Source: Ciceribacter sp. L1K22
GTDB lineage: Bacteria; Pseudomonadota; Alphaproteobacteria; Rhizobiales; Rhizobiaceae
Assembly: GCF_017599385.1 (NCBI RefSeq)
Contig: NZ_JAGFPK010000001.1
Location: 1,291,299-1,355,298 of the forward strand
Reading direction: 5' to 3'
DNA length: 64,000 nt
Position numbers and translations under genes: made by a program. The notes below the pieces were generated by a model. It was not told the origin of the DNA, did not search any database, and worked only from the letters and a program-made list of their open reading frames with translations. Positions within the stretch are counted from its first letter, which is position 1. Each line of letters begins with the position of its first letter. Below are positions 25,937 to 34,519 of this stretch, piece after piece.

Positions 25937-26889
25937 TACTGGGTCGAGCGCTGGAAGGCGTCGGCGAGCGTCTTGACCGCGTTGATGTTGCGCGGACCGG
26001 GCGTCGCCTCGACATAGGGCAGCACGACGAAGCGGTTGTTCTTCACCGCCGGAATATCCTTGAAGGCCGGATTGTCGCGCATGTAGGCGATCTTCTGCTC
26101 CGCCGTCACCTCGCCGTAGTCGACGATGACGACCACCTCCGGATTGCGCTCGATCACCGGCTCCCAGCCGACCTCGGTCCAGCTGGTCTCGACATCCTCC
26201 ATGATGTTGACGCCGCCGGCCGCCTCGATCAGCGCCGTCGGCATGCCGAAGCGGCCGGCCGTGAACGGCTTTTCCTCGCCGCTGTCATAGACGAACACAT
26301 TGAGCGGCTGCGTTCCCTCCGGCACGGACGCGGTGGCCTCGGCGATCTCCTTGCGGTAGCCCTCGACCAGCGCCTCGGCCTTTTCCGAAACGCCGAAGAT
26401 CCGGCCCAGATTCAGGATGTCTGTATACATGTCCTCCATCGAGGACTTGTCCTTTTTCATGATGTGAATGCAGCTCTCGGTCAGCTCGTAGACCTTGATG
26501 CCGAACGGCTCCAGCGTCTCAGGCGTCACCTCGCCGCCGACCTTCATGCCGTAGTTCCAGCCGGCGAAGAACAGGTCGGCATCGGCCTCCAGCAGCACTT
26601 CCTTGGTTGGGTATTGCGGCGCGATCTCCGGCAGGTCGCCGAGCTTCGCTTTCATCTCCTCGTCCATCTTGTACCAGCCGGAAATGCCGGAGACGCCGGC
26701 CATGCTGCCGGTGAGATCGAGCGCCAGCATCATGTCGGTGAGGTTCACGTCCTGAGAGATCGCCCGCTTCGGTGCCGCCTCGAAGGTCACCTCGCGGTCG
26801 CAGCTCTTCACGGTGACTGGAAAGCCGGAGGCAAGCGCGGTGGAGGCCGAAAGGGCGATAAAGGCGGAAAGGGCAATGGTGAAGCGCAT
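25936..26889 (-). CDS. ABC transporter periplasmic binding protein, BtuF/FepB type
   Basis: 317 residues with a signal peptide (MRFTIALSAFIALSASTALA) and a type III substrate-binding fold (ISQDVNLTDMMLALDLTGSMAGVSG, EADADLFFAGWNYGM, long central helix, VVVIVDYGEVTAEQKIAYMRDNPAFKDIPAVKNNRFVVLPY). The start is the ATG at 26889, which overlaps the ATPase stop (TGATG). The frame stays open further upstream through the ATPase gene, but that is a shadow. Substrate is inferred as a corrinoid from the riboswitch. Confidence 0.9.
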   Translation of the reverse strand: MRFTIALSAFIALSASTALASGFPVTVKSCDREVTFEAAPKRAISQDVNLTDMMLALDLTGSMAGVSGISGWYKMDEEMKAKLGDLPEIAPQYPTKEVLLEADADLFFAGWNYGMKVGGEVTPETLEPFGIKVYELTESCIHIMKKDKSSMEDMYTDILNLGRIFGVSEKAEALVEGYRKEIAEATASVPEGTQPLNVFVYDSGEEKPFTAGRFGMPTALIEAAGGVNIMEDVETSWTEVGWEPVIERNPEVVVIVDYGEVTAEQKIAYMRDNPAFKDIPAVKNNRFVVLPYVEATPGPRNINAVKTLADAFQRSTQ

Positions 26890-27719
26890 CAAGGTCTCCC
26901 TGAAATGGTCTGGTCGAGATGAAAGGAAAAGCGGGGCCGGCCGGTGGCCGGATGGGCGTCGATCACAGCTTCGACCGAAAAGGTCTCGCGGATCGCATGC
27001 GGGGTCAGCACATCGAGCGCCGGGCCGTACTGCACCTGCCGCCCGCGCGCCATGACAAGCACGGCATCGGCATGCGCCGAAGCGAGCGCCAGGTCGTGCA
27101 GCGACACGATCACGGTCGCCGGCAGTCGCGAGAGCAGCGCCAGCACTTCGAGCTGGTGGCGGATGTCGAGATGATTGGTCGGTTCGTCGAGGATCAGGAT
27201 GTCGGGTTTTTGCAGGAGCGCGCGGGCGATCATCACCCGCTGCTTTTCGCCGCCCGAGAGCGACGCAAAATTGCGCGGCGCCAGATGCTCGAGCGCCATC
27301 AATTGCAGCGCATCGCCGATCGCCGCGTAGGCCTCGTGCCTGTTCATGCGCCCCTGGTGCGGTGTCAGTCCGAGCTCCACGATCTCCGCGACTGTGAGGC
27401 CGAAATCGGTCGCCGGCTCCTGCAGCACGGTGGCGATGCGCCGCGCCACGGCCTGCGGCTTCATCTGCCAGATATCCTCGCCATCGATGGTGATCCGGCC
27501 GGCATCCGGCCTGTGATAGCGGTACAGGCAGCGCAGCAGGCTCGATTTGCCGGCCCCGTTCGGACCGACGATCGCCAGCATCTCGCCGGGCAGCACGGTA
27601 AAGGAAATGTCTGAAATGATCGGTTCGTCTGGAGAGCCGCGTACGGCGCCGCCCCAGGAAACACTTTCCACGCGAAGCCCGGCGGGCTTCACGCCGCTCA
27701 GCGTCGACGGCAATTGCAT
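26889..27719 (-). CDS. ABC transporter ATP-binding protein, BtuD/FecE type
   Basis: 276 residues. Walker A is GPNGAGKSS near residue 51, the Q-loop lies in TVLQEP, the signature is LSGGEKQ, Walker B is ILILDEPTNHLD and the H-loop is SLHD. The domain arrangement is that of metal-chelate importers. It is the first gene of a three-gene, end-overlapping operon (ATPase, binding protein, permease), directly downstream of the riboswitch at 27841-28033. Confidence 0.93.
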   Translation of the reverse strand: MQLPSTLSGVKPAGLRVESVSWGGAVRGSPDEPIISDISFTVLPGEMLAIVGPNGAGKSSLLRCLYRYHRPDAGRITIDGEDIWQMKPQAVARRIATVLQEPATDFGLTVAEIVELGLTPHQGRMNRHEAYAAIGDALQLMALEHLAPRNFASLSGGEKQRVMIARALLQKPDILILDEPTNHLDIRHQLEVLALLSRLPATVIVSLHDLALASAHADAVLVMARGRQVQYGPALDVLTPHAIRETFSVEAVIDAHPATGRPRFSFHLDQTISGRP

Positions 27720-27840
27720 CCTTCAGCCTCCACGACGGACCTCGGGTCGCGGAAGGGCTGCGGCTGGCGGGAATCGGAAAAGGATCTCTCGAATGCCATC
27801 GTCGCTCTCCTCGGCACACCCCGGCCGGGTTTCGTTACAC

Positions 27841-28033
27841 GTCGAGGCAGGTCTCCTGGCTTGCGGGTCAATGCGCTCCCGGACCTTCCCGGCCTTTTGG
27901 GCCAGTGGTTTATCCCGGTCGAACTCGCCGCTCACAGTTGCGGGGGCAGCCACGGTCTTGCGCCCTGTTGGGTACGTCGCACCGTGTTCCCTTTTAATCC
28001 CCTCGGGCTTTCGCGACCCTTGGAGAACCTTCA
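27841..28033 (-). promoter_or_regulatory. Cobalamin riboswitch
   Basis: On the minus strand the conserved blocks occur in order: GGTGCGACGTACCC, GGCTGCCCCCGCAACTGTGA, CCACTGGCCC, CCGGGAAGG, and the B12 box GCCAGGAGACCTGCC. The element ends about 120 bases before the ATPase start. Adenosylcobalamin-type ligands normally switch off the downstream genes, so the operon should be induced when B12 is short. The flanks (27720-27840 and 28034-28184) contain no gene. Confidence 0.92.
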
Positions 28034-28130
28034 ACGGAAGAAGGTGTAACAATGTAACGCGGGGGCGTCAATGGGCGATGGGGAGCGAAAGAGGGGAGGG
28101 GCGTGACATAGCTTTCGGCACTGGCGGCGG

Positions 28131-28156
28131 TGACCGGACAGGGCGGCTTCCGGTCA
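28131..28156. terminator. Hairpin downstream of the flagellin gene
   Basis: Perfect 8-bp arms TGACCGGA and TCCGGTCA with a 10-base loop, 29 bases past the flagellin stop on the minus strand. It lacks a T-tract. Confidence 0.4.
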
Positions 28157-28184
28157 GGTGGACGATATCACGTACGGCCGAGTG

Positions 28185-29393
28185 TTACCTGAACAGCGTC
28201 AGCACACTATCGGCACTCGTATTCGCGATGCTGAGCGACTGTATCGCCAACTGCTCCTGCGTTTGCAGCGCCTTCAGACGCGTGGAAGCCTCGTTCATAT
28301 CGGCGTCCACGAGGCGACCGATTCCGCTGTCGATGCTGTCTGTGAGCTTCGCAACGAAATCCGACTGCATCGAAATGCGTGATTGAAGTGCCCCCAGGTC
28401 TGCGGCCGCATCGATTGTCATCTCCAGCCAACCGTCGATCCGGGATAGCAGAAGACCCAGGTCGCTTCCGTCCGTGACATCCACATCCATAATCGTGTAC
28501 TCAGGAACGCCTGTTACACGGAAGTTGGAAAACAGCACGGGATTGGGGGCGTCTTGGCCGAACGCTTGGTTGTTGACTCCGTAGAAACCGGGACCAGAGT
28601 CGGCGGCTGATTGGGCCAAGAGGTCCCAAAATTCGAAGTCCCCGTCTACAACTCCATTCGGTCCGGCCCATTGGTCGAAAACCGCTTTCGTCACAGTTGC
28701 CGTATAGAGAAGTGCCCCGTCTTGGATGTCGAATTTGAATTCGTCTCCGTCATCCATCGTGAATGGCTCGGTAAAGGCAAATGTGTCAGTGGGGCTCGTG
28801 AAGTTCTCAAAACCACCATATGTTCTGCCATTTCCTCCAGTCGACGGGATCGTCTGCAAGAGGCCATTACCCATCGTAGTGAAAAGTGCAATTTCGCTTA
28901 GATTTACAGAGATTTTCTTGACGCCGAAGTTACCGCTCGCATCTCGCGTCGCAGACGCGACGACGGAGGCGCTATTGCTGCCATCGGTGGAAAGCCAGTT
29001 CTCCCCGCTGAAAGTGGCGGAAGAAACGATACTGGTGAGTTGCTCCTTGAGCTGTTCGATCTCAGCCTGAACCTTGTAGCGATCAACACCGTCTTCTGTT
29101 GCCACGACAATTTTCGACTTCATCTCACTGATGACATCGACGACGGCCGTCATCCCGGCATAGGCGGTATCGACCTTCGCGCCACCCAACCCCAGCGCGT
29201 CTTCCACCGCCGCTAGCGCCATGTTGTCGGAATGCATTGTCGTGGAAATCGACCAGTACGCGGCATTGTCGGAAGCCTGCTCCACCCTCATTCCGGTCGA
29301 CACCTGGCGTTGCGTGTCCTGCATTTGACCAGCGATAGTACGGAGAGTTTGGAGCGCACTCATCGCCCCGATATTCGTGAGAATACTGGTCAT
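28185..29393 (-). CDS. Flagellin (rhizobial type)
   Basis: 402-residue flagellar filament subunit. The N-terminal D0/D1 part (MTSILTNIGAMSALQTL, QRQVSTGMRVEQASDNAAYWSI) and the C-terminal part (LVDADMNEASTRLKALQTQEQLAIQSLSIANTSADSVLTLFR) are well conserved. The middle (~140-310) is variable and should be surface exposed. No other flagellar gene lies in the window, so this is an orphan copy outside the main fla/fli cluster. Its base composition looks lower in GC than its neighbours by eye. Confidence 0.93.
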   Translation of the reverse strand: MTSILTNIGAMSALQTLRTIAGQMQDTQRQVSTGMRVEQASDNAAYWSISTTMHSDNMALAAVEDALGLGGAKVDTAYAGMTAVVDVISEMKSKIVVATEDGVDRYKVQAEIEQLKEQLTSIVSSATFSGENWLSTDGSNSASVVASATRDASGNFGVKKISVNLSEIALFTTMGNGLLQTIPSTGGNGRTYGGFENFTSPTDTFAFTEPFTMDDGDEFKFDIQDGALLYTATVTKAVFDQWAGPNGVVDGDFEFWDLLAQSAADSGPGFYGVNNQAFGQDAPNPVLFSNFRVTGVPEYTIMDVDVTDGSDLGLLLSRIDGWLEMTIDAAADLGALQSRISMQSDFVAKLTDSIDSGIGRLVDADMNEASTRLKALQTQEQLAIQSLSIANTSADSVLTLFR

Positions 29394-29532
29394 GAAAACT
29401 CAAAAATGAAGAGATTCGCGCGGTCATCGCGCTGGAGAGAAGAGCGCCACTAAAGAGGCCGCATGGTAAACGAAGGGTTAACTCTCGGGTAGCATGCGAA
29501 CTATTTCTGGTGCCTGGCCGTTCACGGATATG

Positions 29533-29555
29533 TGAAGCGCCGGCGCTTCATTTTT
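29533..29555 (+). terminator. Perfect palindrome followed by T-tract
   Basis: An 18-bp perfect palindrome (half GAAGCGCC) at 29533-29550 is followed by TTTTT on the plus strand. This is a textbook intrinsic terminator, yet no plus-strand gene ends just before it. Confidence 0.5.
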
Positions 29556-29610
29556 CGAGTCCTTGGAGCCGTGACCAGCTATCGGCCGGAAGACCTCCGT
29601 CACCGCTTGT

Positions 29611-30276
29611 TTGTCGGCAATCAATCGCTCTAGGATTGGCGACCGAACGAAAGATGCGGGTCGGAAAATCCGCGAGTTGTCATGGGAGCCGCTGTTGCAG
29701 ACCCTCAAAGACGGACGTTGGCTCAACGAGCCCACAAAGGCGAAAATATCGGATGGCGAACTGTTCGTGGTGACGGACGCCAACACCGATTTTTGGCGAA
29801 AGACACACTACGGCTTCGTCCGCGACAACGGCCACTTCTATGCATTCGAGACCGAAGGCGATTTCACCGCCGAGGTTCGGGTCAGGGCGCATTTCGATCA
29901 TCTCTACGACCAGGCCGGCCTCATGGTCAGGCTTGATGGAAGACGCTGGGTCAAGACCGGTATCGAGTTCTCTGACGGACATGGCCTGCTCGGCAGTGTT
30001 CTGACGGATGAAGTCTCCGATTGGGCCACCGGGCGATATGACGGTGACCCCTCGGATTTCCGGATAAGGGTGACCGTAGAGAGCGGCGTTCTGAGGATAC
30101 AGGCGTCAGACGACGGGCGGACCTGGCCACTGGTCCGCCTTTGCCCTTTCCCGAAAGCGGATCGCTATCTGGTCGGCCCCATGTGCTGCACGCCCGAACG
30201 GGCAGGCCTGGAAGTGCGATTCAGTGAGTGGCGACTGGGGCCGGCCCTGGGAAAGGACATTCACGACCTGTCCTAG
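29611..30276 (+). CDS. DUF1349 domain-containing protein
   Basis: Up to 221 residues of concanavalin-like beta-sandwich character: DGELFVVTDANTDFWRKTHYGFVRDNGHFYAF, FTAEVRVRAHFDHLYDQAGLMVRLD, VKTGIEFSDG and GPMCCTPERAGLEVRFSEWRL are DUF1349 signatures. The start is uncertain: 29611 is TTG without a clear ribosome binding site, and likeness begins at SWEPLLQTLKDGRW, so the TTG at 29677 may be the real start. No signal peptide. Family function is unsettled. Confidence 0.85.
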   Translation: MSAINRSRIGDRTKDAGRKIRELSWEPLLQTLKDGRWLNEPTKAKISDGELFVVTDANTDFWRKTHYGFVRDNGHFYAFETEGDFTAEVRVRAHFDHLYDQAGLMVRLDGRRWVKTGIEFSDGHGLLGSVLTDEVSDWATGRYDGDPSDFRIRVTVESGVLRIQASDDGRTWPLVRLCPFPKADRYLVGPMCCTPERAGLEVRFSEWRLGPALGKDIHDLS

Positions 30277-30330
30277 CCGCCGGAGCGCGTCGTCTGGACG
30301 TCTCAACGTCCGCTTCCGGCGTGGATCACC

Positions 30331-31332
30331 CTACCGCGAAGCAACCCGTCTTCCGCCCTCGGCAAAGTCGTGCCACTGCTCGACCGTGCCGCGGAACACG
30401 TTGAGGTCGATCTTCTCGCTCACCCCGTGGGAGAGGCCGGAGCCGGAATACTGCCAGAACACCCAGTCGCGGTTCGGATAGACCTTGGACGGGTGCTGGG
30501 CGACGGCGCGCAGCCAGAAGGGGTAGGTCTTGAAGTGGCCGGCGAGGTTGTCGGCGTAGAAATCGGGCGCGGTGTAGATCACCGGGCGCTTGCCGTAGTG
30601 GCGCTCCAGCATGTCCATGAACACCTGCATCTTCTCGCGCGCCTTTTCCGCCGAAATCTTGAAGCGGCAGTCGGACTGGTGGTTGTACTCCACGTCGATG
30701 ACGGGCGGCAGCGCGTCGGGATCGTTCGGCACGTTCTTGATGAACCATTCGGCCTGCTGGCTCGCCACGCGGCACCAGTAGAAGAAGTGGTAGGCGCCGC
30801 GCTTCAGCCCGGCTTCCTTGGCCTCGCGCCAGTTCTTGGCAAACATCGGGTCGATGTGGTCGCCGCCGTCGGTCGCCTTGATATAGGCGAAGTTGGCGCC
30901 CTGGGTGCGGAGCTTCGGCCAGTCGATGTCGCCCTGCCAGCGCGACACGTCGACGCCGTGCACCGCATAGTGCTTCGGCTGCACCTTGCCGAAATTGATC
31001 GGCTTGGCATCGCGGAACTGCTGGGCATAGACCTTCAGCCGCCCGCCCTTCACGACCGGCGCCATCACCGTGTTCGGCCGGTCGGTCGGCGCGGCATAGC
31101 CCGACGCGCTCACGGCCGAAAGCGCGGGCGATTGCGCGGATCCGCCAGCCCAGGCGAGCTCATGCATCTCCTCGCCACCTGACACCTTCGCCGGCGGCGT
31201 CGGCGCGATCGAGGCCGTCGTCTCGTTCGAGGTCTTCACCGAAAGCGCCGCCGTCGGGTCCGACGTCGAGCTGCAGCCGACAAGAAGCGTGGAGGCCAGA
31301 AGAAGGGCCGGAAGACAATTGAGACGCATCAC
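30331..31332 (-). CDS. GH25 family lysozyme, lipoprotein
   Basis: 333 residues: lipoprotein signal (LLLASTLLVGC, lipobox LVGC), a low-complexity Ser/Thr/Pro linker to ~110, then a GH25 muramidase domain. It begins HGVDVSRWQGDIDW and carries the catalytic pair Asp213/Glu215 in VIDVEYN, with KATDGGDHIDPMF and WQYSGSG later. It should cleave peptidoglycan glycan strands in the periplasm while tethered to a membrane. It is convergent with the DUF1349 gene. Confidence 0.92.
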   Translation of the reverse strand: MMRLNCLPALLLASTLLVGCSSTSDPTAALSVKTSNETTASIAPTPPAKVSGGEEMHELAWAGGSAQSPALSAVSASGYAAPTDRPNTVMAPVVKGGRLKVYAQQFRDAKPINFGKVQPKHYAVHGVDVSRWQGDIDWPKLRTQGANFAYIKATDGGDHIDPMFAKNWREAKEAGLKRGAYHFFYWCRVASQQAEWFIKNVPNDPDALPPVIDVEYNHQSDCRFKISAEKAREKMQVFMDMLERHYGKRPVIYTAPDFYADNLAGHFKTYPFWLRAVAQHPSKVYPNRDWVFWQYSGSGLSHGVSEKIDLNVFRGTVEQWHDFAEGGRRVASR

Positions 31333-31506
31333 TCACTCAACGGTTGGAGAAGGCGCCACCCCGCAAAACCAGCGGCTGGCGGCAGCACAGGCCGAATCCT
31401 AACGAGACCTTACCGCCAAAAGATAAATGCAATCTTTATGGGCAGGGTTAACGGCGGGGCGGGGAGAGCGGTGAAGGGGCGGGCTCGCGGGATTGTGAAT
31501 GGGGCG

Positions 31507-31701
31507 TTATTCGAGCAGGTCGTCGAGCACCGCCTCGAGAAACCGCTGGAACTCGCCATCTCGCGCATCGCTCTCCGCTGCCGCCTTTGCCTGACGCCGG
31601 CATTCTTCCGCGAAGTCCGGCGAGCCCGTGTCGAGCGCGGGCAAATGCGCTGGCTTTGCAGCAGTTGGCTGTTCGGAGGAATTCCCGCTTGTCCTGGACA
31701 T
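31507..31701 (-). pseudogene. MazE-type (DUF3018) antitoxin remnant
   Basis: 64-residue open frame from ATG 31701 whose second half (TGSPDFAEECRRQAKAAAESDARDGEFQRFLEAVLDDL) resembles the C-terminal half of DUF3018 MazE-type antitoxins. The DNA-binding N-terminal half is missing, and no PemK/MazF toxin follows on the same strand before the GH25 gene. It could instead be a short orphan antitoxin. The rest of 31333-31854 holds no other gene I can support. Confidence 0.45.
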
Positions 31702-31854
31702 GGCGAAGCACCCGATTGCATCACGATCTATAGCACGGATCAGGACCCGCGCCAAAACCCCCGCCCATGGTCGCTCGCCTCGGTTTCACCTTGAAGACCA
31801 CGCTCAAAAGAGCTATTTAAAGACCTGATAAAAGCACCATCAAGGATACTCTTC

Positions 31855-32103
31855 ATGGCTCACCAGATCCTTGCCTCCACCACCGCCAGCGTCTCCGAGC
31901 TGAAGAGGAACCCGATGGGCACCGTCGCCGCCGGGGAGGGGTTTCCTGTCGCGATCCTCAATCGCAACGAGCCCGCCTTCTATTGCGTACCGGCAAAGGC
32001 CTACGAGGCCATGCTGGAACGGCTGGAGGATCTGGAGCTGAACGCCATCGCCGATGCCCGCGAGGGCCAGGAGATCCACAAGGTCACGCTGGATGACCTA
32101 TGA
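31855..32103 (+). CDS. Type II antitoxin, StbD/Phd-YefM type
   Basis: 82 residues; the N-terminal Phd/YefM-like fold (ASTTASVSELKRNPMGTVAAGEGFPVAILNRNEPAFYCVPAKAYEAML) should bind the operon promoter, and the acidic C-terminus (LNAIADAREGQEIHKVTLDDL) should cover the toxin. AAGGA precedes the ATG. It overlaps the toxin gene by 11 bases, the usual coupling in such pairs. Confidence 0.9.
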   Translation: MAHQILASTTASVSELKRNPMGTVAAGEGFPVAILNRNEPAFYCVPAKAYEAMLERLEDLELNAIADAREGQEIHKVTLDDL

Positions 32104-32383
32104 GCTCGCCTTTCTGGACGAGGCCCTGAAGGAGTGGAAGAAGCTCGACAGCCAGACCCGCGACCAGTTCAAGGCAAAACTCGCCGAACGTCTGCTAAAC
32201 CCGAAAATCCCCTCCGCCCGCCTGCATGGCGCGAAGGAACGCTACAAGATCAAGCTCCGCAACGCCGGCTACCGGCTCGTTTACGAGGTGCGGGATCGGG
32301 AGGTGTTGGTGCTTGTCGTGGCGGTGGGCAAGCGGGAGCGGAACGAGGTGTATAACGCGGCGGCGCGACGGACGGGGGAGTGA
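32093..32383 (+). CDS. Type II toxin, RelE/ParE superfamily (StbE-like)
   Basis: 96 residues from ATG 32093: MTYELAFLDEALKEWKKLDSQTRDQFKAKL, then RLHGAKERYKIKLRNAGYRLVYEVRDREVLVLVVAVGKRERNEVY, the RelE fold with the basic residues used for ribosome-dependent mRNA cleavage. The start inside the antitoxin gene is chosen over the open frame from 32054 because family members begin with MTYxLxFxxxAxKEW. It forms a complete TA pair with the preceding gene. Confidence 0.92.
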   Translation: MTYELAFLDEALKEWKKLDSQTRDQFKAKLAERLLNPKIPSARLHGAKERYKIKLRNAGYRLVYEVRDREVLVLVVAVGKRERNEVYNAAARRTGE

Positions 32384-32631
32384 GGGGGCGTCTCGTTTGA
32401 CTGCTCTTTCGTCATTCGGATTTTGAGGATCGAGAGTAAGGCGGCTTTGGGCCTTCACACCTGCTATTAGTAGTATTTAGGCGAATACTTAAGTAGAGTT
32501 GCTTGGTCGCCAGCGCCGCCAGAATGGCTGGATTTACTACGGTCTGCTTTTGGCCAAGACAGCGTGGACATCAGACATTTCAGTGGCGGAAGCAGTTGTG
32601 GCGTCCTAAAATTCACCCCGTTGAGGTTCCC

Positions 32632-33393
32632 GTGCCTTTCTCCCCTAAAGAAAAAGCGGCATTCACAATTGCTTTGCAAACGATTGATCAGGCTGTTGCA
32701 CGCATGGAGAATCTGGTGCCTCATCCAACGTGGACAGATTTGCCGGGAGGTTATCGTGCACATCGGTATGTCGAGCATCAGGCGCATCAGGCCCTAGTTC
32801 TAAAGTCGGTGCGATTGTCGAGCGCGTTGAGAGCTGGCTGGGTATTGCTCCAGAACGGGTTAGTTCTAGATGCTGGCGCCACTATGAGAGTTCTGGACGA
32901 ACTCGACACCGACATCATGTTTATTGCTGGGCCGCTGGTATTCCAACACCCGTGCGAACCTCGTCACGATCAGTATCTTGCCGAATTCTTTCAGGAGGAA
33001 TTTGATCACCCGGATCCTCTGCAGGCGACCCAGAGACGAAATCGTGTCTCCCGCCGCGATATTAGAGCCTATGTGGCCCGCACCTACAATGCGGGATTGC
33101 CGGTAAGCCAGGTGGTAGCGGCAACTGAGACCATCGACGCTACGTTTTCCGGTTATGTGCACGGTGCGGCGGTGCACATCATGGATTTATACGATGGTCA
33201 CAAGTTCGCATTACCACTCCAAACCACAGATCGTCGGCTATCTGACATGAAGGGGCAGTACGTCCTGTACATCCATCGTGCAATGATGGCCGTCGCCGTC
33301 GCAGCGAAGGCCTTTGGCGACAACGGACCGTTTGAACTAGTGTATGGGGCAGTTCGCTCTGTCTTCACAGACGATGGCGACGTCCGCTTTTGA
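32632..33393 (+). CDS. Uncharacterised helix-rich protein paired with a RES-domain gene
   Basis: 253 residues from GTG 32632, which has GAGG seven bases upstream; the frame is open from 32503, but that part looks non-coding. No signal peptide or clear membrane segment. The stretch SALRAGWVLLQNGLVLDAGATMRVLDELDTDIMFIAG and the helix pattern loosely resemble HEPN-like DUF5677 proteins, including an R-x6-H spacing in RYVEHQAH; this is only a guess. Its stop overlaps the first base positions of the RES gene (TTGA), implying a functional pair. Base composition is less GC-rich than the core genes. Confidence 0.65.
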   Translation: MPFSPKEKAAFTIALQTIDQAVARMENLVPHPTWTDLPGGYRAHRYVEHQAHQALVLKSVRLSSALRAGWVLLQNGLVLDAGATMRVLDELDTDIMFIAGPLVFQHPCEPRHDQYLAEFFQEEFDHPDPLQATQRRNRVSRRDIRAYVARTYNAGLPVSQVVAATETIDATFSGYVHGAAVHIMDLYDGHKFALPLQTTDRRLSDMKGQYVLYIHRAMMAVAVAAKAFGDNGPFELVYGAVRSVFTDDGDVRF

Positions 33394-34217
33394 CAGGTGC
33401 GTGCAGAACTGACCTATTGGTTGTCGACTTTGGGACTACATTCGTGACGGAGAAAATTTTGCCTCCCACTTTCAAATCGCGCCATGATTACCATGCTTTT
33501 CGAGGCGAGGTCTTAAAGTCACGCCGTTTCATCCGGTCTCCCGAGGCGGAAGCATTTTTGCAAGCCGTTGCTGTTACGTGTCATGCTCGGGAGCGTTTTG
33601 TCAAAGTAGGGGCGGGGTTTAGGCGAGCCCAAGTAGCCCATAACTGGAGATCGATGTATCAAACCGGCGATGACGGTGAAGAAATCTACATCGCCGATAT
33701 CGAGTGCGCGGCCAGCAAGACCCGCATGATCCCGTTGCGTGACCGCGCCGGCGACGGACGCGTGAACCCCCGCGGAATACCGTGTCTCTATATGGCGACA
33801 AACGACGCGACGGCAGTATCGGAAGTCAGGCCTGCCATCGGCGCCTACGTGACAGTTGCCAGTATGAAATGCTTGCGCGAACTCAAACTGATTGACTGCA
33901 GCGTTCTCGCTAAAAGGCAATTTATATATTTCGAAGAGCCAGAGCGCGATGAGATGGAGAAAGCCGTTTGGTCCGATATAGACCGAGCATTTTCGGCGCC
34001 GGCCGATAGATCTGATGATGCAGCGGAATACGCTCCGACACAGATACTTGCAGAATTGTTCCGTTCCCTTGGTTATGACGGCGTGGCGTACAAAAGCGCG
34101 TTCGGCGAGGACGGCTACAATGTCGCGATTTTCAATATTGACGATTTTGAAGTTGGGCGGTGTCGGCTATTTCAAGTGAAGAACATTACACACAAAATCG
34201 AGCCGCAACCCGGTTGA
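33390..34217 (+). CDS. RES-domain protein (NAD+ phosphorylase family)
   Basis: Up to 275 residues. The RES-type core is visible: GFRRAQVAHNW early, then NPRGIPCLYMATNDATAVSEVRPAIGAYVTVASM with the conserved Arg/Glu/Ser region, and GYDGVAYKSAFGEDGYNVAIFN at the end. Characterised RES toxins degrade NAD+. The start is either TTG 33390, overlapping the upstream stop, or GTG 33444 (MTEKILPPTF). The usual Xre-type antitoxin is absent; the partner is the unrelated 253-residue protein upstream. Confidence 0.82.
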   Translation: MTGACRTDLLVVDFGTTFVTEKILPPTFKSRHDYHAFRGEVLKSRRFIRSPEAEAFLQAVAVTCHARERFVKVGAGFRRAQVAHNWRSMYQTGDDGEEIYIADIECAASKTRMIPLRDRAGDGRVNPRGIPCLYMATNDATAVSEVRPAIGAYVTVASMKCLRELKLIDCSVLAKRQFIYFEEPERDEMEKAVWSDIDRAFSAPADRSDDAAEYAPTQILAELFRSLGYDGVAYKSAFGEDGYNVAIFNIDDFEVGRCRLFQVKNITHKIEPQPG

Positions 34218-34519
34218 TCTTCACTAACGTGCGCATAGCTGCGTCCTCAACGAGACGGCGACAGGTAGCTTTTATAATCCACGCTTTATCTCTTGGTAAT
34301 CGACATCGGGTCTGAAGCGGCTATGAAAGCTCCGACGCTCTATAGCAGCTATATCGCGCCAGTCTTCTAAGTCTGGACTGTTTCCTTCCCGCCCCCAAGT
34401 CGTCGCTAGCCCCTTGCAAGGCACCGTCCGCTCTTGGCTTGAAATCAACCCTCGACGCGTTCCGCCCCCTGATGGCGTTTCTAGCCGAACGGCCTGCCCG
34501 AAGCTGGGAAGCTTCGCCT
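34218..34519. other. Gene-poor stretch, no confident feature
   Basis: About 300 bases between the RES gene and the end of the glycosyltransferase gene. On the minus strand an open frame ends at 34272 with DLEDWRDIAAIERRSFHSRF, which could be the tail of a decayed gene, but nothing upstream joins it to a start. Composition is AT-richer at the left end. Confidence 0.4.

Noticed and set aside
25936..27819. A 627-codon minus-strand frame spanning binding protein and ATPase genes
   Set aside because: The part upstream of 26889 is a shadow of the ATPase gene in another frame; the signal peptide start at 26889 is clear.
29478..29786. A minus-strand frame ending in a natural-looking stretch (ALHISVNGQAPEIVRMLPES)
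   Set aside because: It overlaps the start of the DUF1349 gene, has no ribosome site and no recognisable family. It might be the tail of a decayed gene but cannot be supported.
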